Program-made: the position numbers and the translations under genes
From: Planctomycetota bacterium
Lineage (GTDB): Bacteria; Planctomycetota; Phycisphaerae; Phycisphaerales; UBA1924
Direction of reading: 5' to 3'
Assembly: GCA_018968885.1 (NCBI GenBank)
Contig: JAGWZK010000005.1
Span: forward strand, 113,005-177,004
DNA: 64,000 bases
Notes under the pieces: model-generated
Seen by the model: only the letters and a program-made list of their open reading frames with translations
Databases searched by the model: none
What the model was told of the DNA's origin: nothing
In this document: in pieces, positions 18,112 to 26,180 of the stretch
How positions within the stretch are numbered: the first letter of the stretch is position 1
How the letters are laid out: every line of letters begins with the position of its first letter

Positions 18112-19092
18112 ATGAACACCGCTTCACTCCACATCACCGCTGCTCTCATCGCCCTTACCGCTCTGAGCGCATCATCCCTCGCCATCCCTCTCTACAGCAA
18201 TCGCTCCGCCGATCCTTCCACACCAGCACTCGCCACCGGCTTCAATTCACTTTCTGGGATCGCCGCCCCCTCTGGAAAAATCTGGAGCGAATCTGCGAGC
18301 AACAACACCAACACGGTTGGGCTCGGGCTCGTCGGCATCGCGGCACATCACACCGGCGAGGTCTCCGGCAGTTTCCGCTTGGCAGATGACTTTACTGTTC
18401 CCTCGGGTGCTGGCTGGTATGTCAACACCATCACCGTGTACGCCTATCAGACCGGTTACATCGGCGGCCAATCACCATTCAGTGCTGTCAATCTCCGCAT
18501 CTGGAATGGCATCCCAGGTCAAGTCGGCAGCAGCGTTGTCTTTGGCGATACCACGACCAATCGACTGCTGGAAAGTTCGGCCACCAACATCCTGCGCATC
18601 GGCAACTCCGTGGTCGCTCCATTCCCCATGACGCCGGATGCAACACGCACCATCTGGGCAAGCAAACTCAGCATCAACGCTCTCCTCCCTGCAGGCACAT
18701 ACTGGCTCGACTGGCAGTACGACTGCGTCGATCCTTCCAAACCTGCGCTCACTCCCCCCGTCACAATCGCCGGTTCTGTCGTGACGGCCAACGCCAATGC
18801 GAGGCAGTTCGCGCCATCGACTCTTGTGGCAACCGGAGCATGGACCGTGATTTCTGACGCTGGCAAGCCCGAAGCCAGTGCCGACCAACTTATCGATCTG
18901 CCGTTTCTCATTGCAGGATCGAACGGCTGTCCGGCCGATTACAACGCCGACACAGTCACCGACTTCTTTGATTATCTCGACTTTGTCTCCGCCTTCGCCG
19001 CCAGTGATCCCGCGGCAGACTTCAACGCCGACACGGTTGTCGACTTCTTTGACTACCTCGATTTCGTCGCTGCCTTCGCGGCTGGCTGCTGA
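18112..19092 (+). CDS. Exported protein with C-terminal GC-type dockerin
   Basis: A 326-residue secreted protein starting at ATG 18112 with a signal peptide (ITAALIALTALSASSLA). The body is a beta-rich domain of unknown family. The last 55 residues hold two dockerin-like Ca-binding repeats, YNADTVTDFFDYLDFVSAF and FNADTVVDFFDYLDFVAAF, and the protein ends in GC. This is the pattern of the GC-type dockerin-anchored proteins of Phycisphaerae and relatives. I infer that the tail attaches the protein to the cell surface or to a partner; the body may bind or degrade a polymer, but nothing in it identifies an enzyme. Confidence 0.75.
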   Translation: MNTASLHITAALIALTALSASSLAIPLYSNRSADPSTPALATGFNSLSGIAAPSGKIWSESASNNTNTVGLGLVGIAAHHTGEVSGSFRLADDFTVPSGAGWYVNTITVYAYQTGYIGGQSPFSAVNLRIWNGIPGQVGSSVVFGDTTTNRLLESSATNILRIGNSVVAPFPMTPDATRTIWASKLSINALLPAGTYWLDWQYDCVDPSKPALTPPVTIAGSVVTANANARQFAPSTLVATGAWTVISDAGKPEASADQLIDLPFLIAGSNGCPADYNADTVTDFFDYLDFVSAFAASDPAADFNADTVVDFFDYLDFVAAFAAGC

Positions 19093-19140
19093 TCCTGTCA
19101 CCGTGGCATCAAGCTTCCGGGCGATCTTCTCTCATCCTGA

Positions 19141-19172
19141 TTTGGCCATTTGTCTATTTGGCAATTTGCCGA
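19141..19172. repeat. Period-8 short tandem repeat (TTTGGCxA family) over the hldE stop
   Basis: TTTG recurs every eight bases at 19141, 19149, 19157 and 19165. The repeat overlaps the last codons and stop codon of hldE on the minus strand. A second copy with the same spacing is at 23261-23292. Confidence 0.65.
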
Positions 19173-20656
19173 GCATTCAGCACGGCAGTCGTGCTTTTGC
19201 CCGCAACCAGCGGCACCAGCACCACCTTGCCACCCCGCGCCTCCACCACATCGGCGCCAACCACGCTCTCGCGCGTGTAGTCCCCGCCCTTGATCAATAC
19301 ATCCGGCAAGAGCGCGCTGATCAATTCCAGTGGCGTTTCTTCACCAAAGATCACCACCGCATCTACACATTCCAGCGCGCTCAGAACGCGGGCCCGATCC
19401 GCTTCGCTGTTCACCGGCCGCGTCGGCCCTTTCAGTTTCCGCACGCTGGCATCACTATTGATCGCCACGATCAGGGCATCCGCCGTCGCGCGCGCCTGCT
19501 GCAGCAGCGAAATGTGTCCCGTGTGCAGAATGTCAAAGCACCCGTTGGTAAATGCGATCTTCTCCCCATCCTTGCGGCGTGAGGCGATCTCCACCTGCAA
19601 CTGGCTCACACTCCGCAACTTTGCAGCATCGGTCCGTCCATGCTCAGCATGCCTCAGCCGCAGCAGCGAGTGATGGATCTTCTCCACAGGGATCGGCTGC
19701 ACTCCAAAAACCTCGACCTCCAGCCCTGCCGCGGCATTCGCCAGCCGAACCGCATCCTTCCAGCACGCCCCGTTGGCCCTCGCTGCCGCCAATCCGGCCA
19801 GGAATTCATCTCCCGCGCCCGTCACGTCATACACCTGCCGCGCGACTGTTGGCACCGAAACCGCTGTCCCACCTCGCTCTACCAAAAGCGCGCCGTGCTT
19901 GTCCAGTGTGAGGACGCAACATTCCAGGTCGAGTTGCTTCAGCAGGTGATTGGCCACCGACGAGTTATGAACCGCGTCCGCCGCGACATGCGTGGACATG
20001 CCAGTGGCGAATTCCGCCTCCGTCCGATTCGGCGTGATCGTCGTCGCCCCGCGATACCGCGCGTAATCCGCCAACTTCGCCGGATCGACAAACACCGGCT
20101 TTCCCGCCCGCTTGGCCGCGGCGATCACGCTCTGGCAAAATGTTTCCGAGCACACGCCCTTGGCGTAATCCTCGATGCACACCACATCGCACCACGACAG
20201 TTTGGCTATGACGCGGTTCAATAATTCCGCTTCGATCTCGCGAGCGATCGGCTCGCGCGATTCGTGATCCAGCCGGAACATCTTCTGCGGGTGGCGACCC
20301 TGCGCCAGACCCACCAGGTTCTGCTTGACAGTGGTGGGGCGGGAAGCATCCTCGACCAATCCACTGACACCCACACCATCTGCAGCCAGCAATCCACTCA
20401 GCGTCCGCCCGAATTCATCCGCGCCCACAATCCCGATCGCTTCGACGCTCGCCCGCAGCGCGATCAGGTCCAGGCACACGTTTGCCGCGCCACCGGGGCG
20501 GCTGTCGCGCCTCCGCACATGCAGGATCGGCACGGGTGCATCGGCGGACAATCGCTCCGCCTCGCCGTACAGATGTTCATCCAACATGAAGTCGCCGATC
20601 ACCAGCGCCTTGAACGGCTGCCACCGATCGAGAATGTCCAGCAGCGTGTCAGACAT
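19154..20656 (-). CDS. hldE: Bifunctional heptose-7-phosphate kinase / heptose-1-phosphate adenylyltransferase
   Basis: A 500-residue fusion enzyme that makes ADP-heptose for the LPS inner core. The N-terminal PfkB-type kinase domain (about 1-330) has VIGDFMLDEHLYGEAERLS, RPGGAANVCLDL, the catalytic VYDVTGAGDEFLAGLA and TITPNRTEAEFA. The C-terminal nucleotidyltransferase domain (about 365-500) has FTNGCFDILHTGHISLL, KGPTRPVN and LIKGGDYT. Start ATG 20656 was chosen because the frame upstream is the tRNA-Leu gene. The last codons fall in an octameric repeat. Together with lptD and lpxI it supports a complete LPS pathway. Confidence 0.92.
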   Translation of the reverse strand: MSDTLLDILDRWQPFKALVIGDFMLDEHLYGEAERLSADAPVPILHVRRRDSRPGGAANVCLDLIALRASVEAIGIVGADEFGRTLSGLLAADGVGVSGLVEDASRPTTVKQNLVGLAQGRHPQKMFRLDHESREPIAREIEAELLNRVIAKLSWCDVVCIEDYAKGVCSETFCQSVIAAAKRAGKPVFVDPAKLADYARYRGATTITPNRTEAEFATGMSTHVAADAVHNSSVANHLLKQLDLECCVLTLDKHGALLVERGGTAVSVPTVARQVYDVTGAGDEFLAGLAAARANGACWKDAVRLANAAAGLEVEVFGVQPIPVEKIHHSLLRLRHAEHGRTDAAKLRSVSQLQVEIASRRKDGEKIAFTNGCFDILHTGHISLLQQARATADALIVAINSDASVRKLKGPTRPVNSEADRARVLSALECVDAVVIFGEETPLELISALLPDVLIKGGDYTRESVVGADVVEARGGKVVLVPLVAGKSTTAVLNARQIAK

Positions 20657-20685
20657 AAGGGCTGGAATTCGCAAAGAAAGAAAAG

Positions 20686-20771
20686 TGCCGGAGACAGGAA
20701 TCGAACCTGCACGAGGTGTGAGCCCCAATGGATTTTGAGTCCATCGCGTCTGCCAGTTCCGCCACTCCGGC
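20686..20771 (-). tRNA. tRNA-Leu (CAA anticodon)
   Basis: An 86-base class II tRNA. The 7-bp acceptor stem is GCCGGAG/CTCCGGC (20771-20765 with 20693-20687). The anticodon loop CTCAAAA is closed by ATGGA/TCCAT and gives CAA. There is a long variable arm and a T-arm with GGTTCGATTCC. The discriminator base is A and CCA is not encoded. It lies 29 bases upstream of the hldE start on the same strand. Confidence 0.96.
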
Positions 20772-20830
20772 AAGGAGGGAAAAACTCTCGGTCTGGAGTT
20801 TAGGTCTCAAAAACCCCGCTTACCACCCGA

Positions 20831-21874
20831 TCACCATTTGATCACGATCTTTCCGAATTGCTCGGCCCCCTCCAGCCGCGCATACGCCTTTTGGCACTCC
20901 TCTGGGGCAAAAACCTGATCAACCACCGGGGCCAAAGCTTCTTGATTGAAAAGGGCCACCAGTTCCTTCAATTCGTCCGTGCTCCCCATCGTCGATCCCA
21001 CGATCCGTAGCTGATTCCAGAAAATCCGCGCCAGGTCCGTGGTCGCATCCGGCCCGCTCGTCGCCCCTGCGGTCACATACGTCCCGCCTCGAGCCATCGA
21101 CTTGATGCACGTCAAGTGTGTCGCCTTGCCGCTGGTATCCACCGCCATGTCCACACCGCGCTTGTTGGTCCAGCCGCGCACGTCCTTGGACCAGTCCTGC
21201 CCCGCATCCAGAACGCCGAAATCCGCTCCCAGCTTCTTCGCCCCGTCCAGTTTCCACTGGTGCCGGCTCGTCACCGCCACCTTGCACCCAAAGTGCTTGG
21301 CGATCGACAGCGCGCTCGTCGCCACGCCTCCACCAATCCCCGTGATCAACACGCTCTGCCCGTGCCGCAATTGCCCCTTGGTCACCATCATCGACCACGC
21401 CGTCAGAAAGCACAAAGGAAACGCGGCCGCCTGCACCGCGTCCACATCATCGCGCACCACCGCCAGATTCGCGACCGGAATCGTGTATTTCTCCGCCAGC
21501 ATCCCGTTGTGATGTTCGCCCACCAATTCATACAGCGGCGCCAACGTGCTTCCCGGCGGGTCATCCGGGTGCATCCGCTCTGCCTGCCTCACCGCAGCAT
21601 TCGGCACCACTTTCTTCCCCAACCACGCCGCATCCACACCCGCTCCCACCTGCTCGACAATGCCGCACGAATCGCACCCGGATACCCGCGGGTATTCCAG
21701 TTTCAGTCCCGGCACACCGCGACCCACCCACAGGTCCATCTGGTTGAACGCCGTCGCCAGTACGCGCACCACCACCTGCCCCGGTCCCGGCGAACTCGGC
21801 TCCGGCCAATCTGTGCGAAACTCGATATTCGGTGTGACCGGATTTCCCTGACGCTGGCAGACGATCGCTCTCAT
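20831..21874 (-). CDS. Medium-chain dehydrogenase/reductase, quinone oxidoreductase type
   Basis: A 347-residue MDR-superfamily oxidoreductase starting at ATG 21874 (MRAIVCQRQGNP). The N-terminal GroES-like domain has GPGQVVVRVLATAFNQMDLW and YPRVSGCDSCGIVEQVG. The Rossmann part has HGQSVLITGIGGGVATSALSIAKHFG (NAD(P)-binding). The C-terminus has APVVDQVFAPEECQKAYARLE. The four-Cys structural zinc lobe of classical alcohol dehydrogenases is not evident, which favours a quinone- or enone-reductase activity. The substrate is unknown. It is flanked by tRNA-Leu and rplS, with no pathway context. Confidence 0.8.
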   Translation of the reverse strand: MRAIVCQRQGNPVTPNIEFRTDWPEPSSPGPGQVVVRVLATAFNQMDLWVGRGVPGLKLEYPRVSGCDSCGIVEQVGAGVDAAWLGKKVVPNAAVRQAERMHPDDPPGSTLAPLYELVGEHHNGMLAEKYTIPVANLAVVRDDVDAVQAAAFPLCFLTAWSMMVTKGQLRHGQSVLITGIGGGVATSALSIAKHFGCKVAVTSRHQWKLDGAKKLGADFGVLDAGQDWSKDVRGWTNKRGVDMAVDTSGKATHLTCIKSMARGGTYVTAGATSGPDATTDLARIFWNQLRIVGSTMGSTDELKELVALFNQEALAPVVDQVFAPEECQKAYARLEGAEQFGKIVIKW

Positions 21875-21901
21875 GCCCACAAGATAGGTCTCACCCGATC
21901 C

Positions 21902-21935
21902 CAAAAACACAACCGCCCCGGTTCTCCCGAGGCGG
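21902..21935 (-). terminator. Rho-independent terminator of rplS
   Basis: On the minus strand a 9-bp stem (21935-21927 with 21921-21913, one G-U wobble) and a 5-base loop are followed by TTGTGTTTTT. It sits just after the rplS stop codon. Confidence 0.85.
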
Positions 21936-21956
21936 CTGGAAAAGTCATCGCTTTCA

Positions 21957-22346
21957 TCAGGCCTTGCTGGTGATCTTGGTCACGTGCTTCAAGCCGCGGC
22001 GGCGGTCACGCAGACGCTGGCTCTTGCCCTGACGATCACGCAGGTAATACAGCTTGGCGCGGCGGGCATCAGCGCGACGCAGCACTTCAAAACCTGCCAC
22101 CACCGGGCTGTTGATCGGGAACACGCGCTCCACACCGACATCATCCACCACCTTGCGGAGGGTCATGATCTCGTCAATGCCGCGGCCGTGGCGGGAGATG
22201 ATCACGCCCGTGAAGGCCTGAAGACGCTCCTTATCACCTTCCACAATGCGGAACTGCACGGAAACCGTGTCACCGATATCCATCGTCGGAACATCGGTCT
22301 TGAGGGTCGAAGCGTTGATGGATTCGAGAATCTGCTGACGGGACAT
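21957..22346 (-). CDS. rplS: 50S ribosomal protein L19
   Basis: A 129-residue L19 protein at the 30S-50S interface. Motifs: IGDTVSVQFRIVEGDKERLQ, FTGVIISRHGRGIDEIMTLR, GVERVFPINSPVV, and RADARRAKLYYLRDRQGKS. It has a longer basic tail than E. coli L19 (115 residues). The start is ATG 22346 preceded by GAGGTTG. It follows trmD, the classic order of the rpsP-rimM-trmD-rplS operon, and is closed by a strong terminator. Confidence 0.96.
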   Translation of the reverse strand: MSRQQILESINASTLKTDVPTMDIGDTVSVQFRIVEGDKERLQAFTGVIISRHGRGIDEIMTLRKVVDDVGVERVFPINSPVVAGFEVLRRADARRAKLYYLRDRQGKSQRLRDRRRGLKHVTKITSKA

Positions 22347-22507
22347 GGAACAACCTCGTGTCAAAACTGTGTGCTGGCCCTTCCGTGGCAAGCCCCAATC
22401 GGGCCTCCCAGTGAGGGGTCGAGATGATAGGCCTTGGTTCGCCGACCGTCTATCCCCTATCCCGTAATCGTCAGGGTTCAGTTTGGTGAATTTTCCAATT
22501 CCCGGCG

Positions 22508-23209
22508 TTAGCCGATCAAATCCGGCCTTCTCGCTTTGGTCCGCTCCACCCTCTGGGCCTGCCGCCAAGCCTCAATCTTGGCATGATCTCCCGACAGAAG
22601 CACATCAGGCACCTGCCGCCCCATCCACTCTCTGGGCTTGGTGTAGTGGGGGTGGTCCAGCAGTCGCTGCTCGCCACAAAAACTCTCAACGTGCGCCGAC
22701 TCAGCATCCCCCAGTGCCCCCGGCAAGAGCCGCGTCACCGCATCGATCAACACCATCGCCGCCAGTTCGCCGCCGGATAACACATAGTCCCCGATCGACA
22801 CTTCTAGCGGCGCGAGTTCCTCGATCACCCGCTCATCCAGCCCCTCATAGTGCCCGGCGATCAGCAGCAGCCGCTCTTGTTTGGCCAGTTCCTCGACCAT
22901 CTGCTGGGTCAGCGTCTTTCCCTGCGGCGTCAGGAGCACCCGCCGCGCTGGCCGCGGGTCCAGTCCCTCGACATGCTTCACCGCATCAAACAGGGGCTGG
23001 CACATCATCACCATGCCCGGTCCTCCCCCGAATGGTCGATCATCCGTCTTGCGGTGCTTATCCGTCGAAAATCCTCGGATATCCGTCGCCACCACCTCAA
23101 GCACCCCCGCCTTGCGGGCTCGCGCGGGAATACTCACGCCCAGCGCGGCAGGCGACTCCGCACTGAACATCTCCGGAAACGTGGTCAGGATGTCAATACG
23201 CAGGGGCAT
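22508..23209 (-). CDS. trmD: tRNA (guanine-37-N1)-methyltransferase
   Basis: A 233-residue SPOUT methyltransferase that makes m1G37 in tRNAs reading CNN codons and prevents +1 frameshifting. Seen motifs: MPLRIDILTTFPEMF at the start, DRPFGGGPGMVMMCQPLF, LLIAGHYEGLDERV (SAM knot), SIGDYVLSGGELAAMVLIDA and HPHYTKPREWMG. Length is normal. The ATG at 23209 is used rather than the preceding TTG. It lies 161 bases upstream of rplS. Confidence 0.95.
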   Translation of the reverse strand: MPLRIDILTTFPEMFSAESPAALGVSIPARARKAGVLEVVATDIRGFSTDKHRKTDDRPFGGGPGMVMMCQPLFDAVKHVEGLDPRPARRVLLTPQGKTLTQQMVEELAKQERLLLIAGHYEGLDERVIEELAPLEVSIGDYVLSGGELAAMVLIDAVTRLLPGALGDAESAHVESFCGEQRLLDHPHYTKPREWMGRQVPDVLLSGDHAKIEAWRQAQRVERTKARRPDLIG

Positions 23210-23260
23210 CAAGTAAAGGGTAGATCACCGCTCCTGCAAACCTCCACGAACTCTTGACCA

Positions 23261-23292
23261 TTTGGAAATTTAGCTGTTTGGCGATTTGCGGC
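23261..23292. repeat. Period-8 short tandem repeat (TTTGGCxA family)
   Basis: TTTG/TTTA recur every eight bases at 23261, 23269, 23277 and 23285. It fills the spacer between the divergent trmD and exoD genes and matches the unit at 19141-19172. A degenerate copy is at about 9995-10010. Confidence 0.65.
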
Positions 23293-23348
23293 GCAGCCGA
23301 ATACCCTCCGCTCCCGACTCTCATCGTGCACACGGAAAGGACTCCGGG

Positions 23349-24203
23349 TTGAAACTCTCAGCCATCTTTGCCGAACTCGCCTCGCATGGCAGCGCGGCAC
23401 TCTCTGATGGCCCGCGGATCATCATCGTTCATCCCGATTTTTCCACCAGCATCCCCACATCCCCCGCGCCCGCCACGCCCAACTCACCACCATCGCAGGA
23501 TTCTCACCCGCCGATCTCCGCCGTGATCATCCCCGCGCCGCCAATGCTCGTATCACCTGTCCAAGCTCTCGGCCATCCCGCTGATTCTGCCGCCGCGAGT
23601 GATCACGATTCGCCTCTCATCCCCCTCCGCAAGATCCGCTCCGACATCTCCATCGGCGACATCCTGCACCAGACCCAGCGTGCTGGCTTTGGCTTTATCA
23701 TGGCCTTCATCGCCATCGTGTCCATTCCATTCGTCGGCATGAGTCTTCCCTTTGGCCTCGCTATCACCGGCCTGGCCTGGCAACTTCTGCTGGGCCGCAA
23801 AGAACCTTGGCTCCCTCAGCGCGTTCGGGATCACCTCGTCAGCATCCGCACCATCGACATCATCGCCAATCGCATCGCCCGCGTCACAAAGGGGATGGAA
23901 AGGGTCTTCAAGCCGCGGCTCACCTTCCTCACCACCGGCTTCATGCTGCGCGTGATGGCTTTCTTCATTCTGCTTCAAGCTATTGGCCTTGCCGCACCCA
24001 TGCCGATCCCCGGCTCTAACTGGTTCTTCATTGTCCCCATCGTGGTGTTTTCTGTCGCACTGATGGAAGAAGATGGAGCCCTTGCTCTCGTTGGCTATCT
24101 GTTGCAGATCGTACAACTCGGCATCGTCTTCATTTTCTGGGCCGCCATCAAAGCGCCGACCATCAAAGCATGGCACATGGTTCACAGCTGGTTTGGCAGC
24201 TAA
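23349..24203 (+). CDS. exoD: ExoD-family exopolysaccharide synthesis protein
   Basis: A 284-residue inner-membrane protein of the ExoD family. TTG 23349 is the proposed start, with GGAAAGGA about ten bases upstream; the frame further up runs into an octameric repeat. A Pro/Ser-rich N-terminal stretch of about 90 residues precedes the conserved part: SIGDILHQTQRAGFGFIMAFIA, SIPFVGMSLPFGLAITGLAW, GRKEPWLPQRVRDHL, then further transmembrane helices (about 215-280). ExoD affects exopolysaccharide production in rhizobia; its mechanism is unclear. The proline-rich N-terminal extension is unusual for the family. Confidence 0.8.
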   Translation: MKLSAIFAELASHGSAALSDGPRIIIVHPDFSTSIPTSPAPATPNSPPSQDSHPPISAVIIPAPPMLVSPVQALGHPADSAAASDHDSPLIPLRKIRSDISIGDILHQTQRAGFGFIMAFIAIVSIPFVGMSLPFGLAITGLAWQLLLGRKEPWLPQRVRDHLVSIRTIDIIANRIARVTKGMERVFKPRLTFLTTGFMLRVMAFFILLQAIGLAAPMPIPGSNWFFIVPIVVFSVALMEEDGALALVGYLLQIVQLGIVFIFWAAIKAPTIKAWHMVHSWFGS

Positions 24204-24308
24204 TCGTCTGAATCCCTGTTCCGTCTGGTATGCTCCTCCTGCGCCGCCACTCGCGGCAACTGCAGCTCGCAGTTTCTGTGCGCGTCGAGTGTGCCCAGGG
24301 GTATGACC

Positions 24309-26021
24309 ATGCCGCATCTGCGTTCTGTTGCGTCCGCTGCCTTTCTCGCATTGATCTCCGGTTTTGCCTGCGCTCAGTGGGTCGGCCCCGCGGCACCAGA
24401 CAGCCGCATGAAGTTTGAAACCGGCCCCGTCTACGTCGGCGTCACCTCACTCACCAGCGCCCGCTTTGGTGTCATCGAGCCCGCGACATCTTCCCGCGTC
24501 ATCAGTTCCTACGCCTTTGCTGGAACACCCACCAACGGTGCTCGCACCACCGCGCTGTGGGGCGAAACCAACAACCCCAAGGGTCGCGCCTTGCAGGGAT
24601 TCAACTTCTCCGCCGCAGACAGTGGGGATACCAATAACCCAGCCACCGGTGTTTGGGCCGAAACCGCATCACCAACCGGCAACTGCATCCGCGCCCGCGC
24701 CACGGCTTCTAGCGGCAGCGCAATCGCCGGCTATTTCGAGGCATTCGCGACGAATGCCATCTCCGTGTACGCAGTCGGGGAGAATCCCATCTATGCCGAC
24801 ACCGCTGGAGAGAACTCAGTCGCAATCCGCGCCAGGTCGCTCTCCAGCTCCGGGTCACCGACATCACTGAGATCGACCAACTCCAGCCAGAATGGAATCG
24901 GTGTGTATTCCAGCGTCGATAGCGGCAGTGGCACTCCCATCGCCCTCTATGCCATCTCGCCCAAAAACGGCTACGCCGGATACTTCTTTGGCGGAAAGAC
25001 CTACTTGGATGGCAAGATTGGAATTGGAAACTATCTTCCCAACTACAAACTTGAAGTTCGGGACTCCTCATCTGATGCCACCGTGTACGCGGTCAATTCT
25101 TCTGCCAGCACTGGCGCCAACACCGGCGGCCCGGCAGCGGTCAAGGGTCTCATCTCCAGCACCTCCGCGGGTGCCTATTCCTCCGGCGTCTGGGGTTTGA
25201 ACAACAGTACCAATATCAACGGATCCGGCATCGCCGGCTACCACGCCGGCAGTGGTGTCGGTGTCTTTGGCGCTGTTCAGGCCAGCAGCAACGGCGCTGC
25301 CGTTCTAGGCACCGTCATCGGCAGTGGCACCACGGCCAGCGCCGGATCATTCCTCGGCAACGTCTTTGTCCTGGGCAATGTCTCCAAGGGTGGCGGCTCA
25401 TTCAAGATCGATCACCCGCTGGATCCTGAGAACAAGTACCTCTACCACTCCTTCGTCGAGTCTCCCGACATGATGAATGTCTACAACGGCAACGTCGTTA
25501 CCGACGATCAGGGCTTCGCGACGATCACACTTCCCGATTGGTTCGAAACCCTCAATCGCGACTTCCGCTATCAACTCAGCGTCATCGATGAATCGGCGCC
25601 CGACATGCACTTTGTCCGCGTCTCGCGCAAGATCAAGGACAACACCTTCGTCATCAAATCTGTCCCCGGCAACATGGAGATCTCCTGGCAGGTCACCGGC
25701 ATTCGCCACGACAAGTATGCCCAGAAGCACCGCATCCCCACCGAAGAGCTCAAGGCCGACAAGGACCGTGGCAAGTACCTCCACCCCGATGTGTACGGGC
25801 TCCCCCTCGATCGCGGCATCTATCACCACGATCTCACCGGCATCAATGCCGACCTTGCCGCGAAGGCAAAGCACCAAGAGGGCGTCCCCGCCAGCAATGC
25901 GCGTATTGCTGCAGAAATCGCTGCACGCGCCGCACGAGCCCATGCACACGTCGGAAACACGGGATCCCTGGGTGCTCAAACTACCCAGCCGCTGACCCCT
26001 GCCATCGCCGCCGGACGCTGA
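24309..26021 (+). CDS. Exported repeat protein, tandem paralog 1
   Basis: A 570-residue secreted protein; ATG 24309 is favoured because AGGGG lies seven bases upstream (24303 is an alternative). The signal peptide ends at ACA before QWVGPAAPD. The middle (about 60-370) is Gly/Ser/Thr-rich with repeated motifs of the kind TTALWGETNNPKGRALQGFN, GVWAETASPTGN, YAGYFFGGKTYLDGKIGIG and SSGVWGLNN, suggesting a beta-solenoid. The C-terminal domain (about 375-530) is strongly conserved with the next gene: GGSFKIDHPLDPENKYLYHS, FVESPDMMNVYNGN, LPDWFETLNRDFRYQLSVID, ISWQVTGIRHDKYAQKHRIP. I recognise no named family for this domain. Likely a surface or secreted fibre protein. Confidence 0.7.
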   Translation: MPHLRSVASAAFLALISGFACAQWVGPAAPDSRMKFETGPVYVGVTSLTSARFGVIEPATSSRVISSYAFAGTPTNGARTTALWGETNNPKGRALQGFNFSAADSGDTNNPATGVWAETASPTGNCIRARATASSGSAIAGYFEAFATNAISVYAVGENPIYADTAGENSVAIRARSLSSSGSPTSLRSTNSSQNGIGVYSSVDSGSGTPIALYAISPKNGYAGYFFGGKTYLDGKIGIGNYLPNYKLEVRDSSSDATVYAVNSSASTGANTGGPAAVKGLISSTSAGAYSSGVWGLNNSTNINGSGIAGYHAGSGVGVFGAVQASSNGAAVLGTVIGSGTTASAGSFLGNVFVLGNVSKGGGSFKIDHPLDPENKYLYHSFVESPDMMNVYNGNVVTDDQGFATITLPDWFETLNRDFRYQLSVIDESAPDMHFVRVSRKIKDNTFVIKSVPGNMEISWQVTGIRHDKYAQKHRIPTEELKADKDRGKYLHPDVYGLPLDRGIYHHDLTGINADLAAKAKHQEGVPASNARIAAEIAARAARAHAHVGNTGSLGAQTTQPLTPAIAAGR

Positions 26022-26037
26022 GCTGCAGTGACGCACC

Positions 26038-26090
26038 GGTGAACCGTCATCATCGGTTCACCCAGACAAACGAATTCGCCCTGAATTCGT
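26038..26090. repeat. Two perfect hairpins between tandem paralogs
   Basis: GGTGAACCG/CGGTTCACC (26038-26062, 7-base loop) is followed by ACGAATTC/GAATTCGT (26070-26090, 5-base loop). Neither has a T-run. They may act as transcript-end structures for the upstream gene. Confidence 0.6.
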
Positions 26091-26180
26091 GTGGCTTTGG
26101 CGCGCGAATCCGTTTCGGGTAAACTGCAATCCGTTCCAGCATTTCCAGTTCCATCCTCAAGTCATTCATAGGAGATCGTC

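Noticed and set aside
20657..20773. A 39-residue N-terminal extension of HldE
   Set aside because: It is the translation of the tRNA-Leu gene and its spacer; HldE homology starts at ATG 20656.
23553..24317. A 254-codon minus-strand frame
   Set aside because: Antisense to exoD; low-complexity charged translation without family features.
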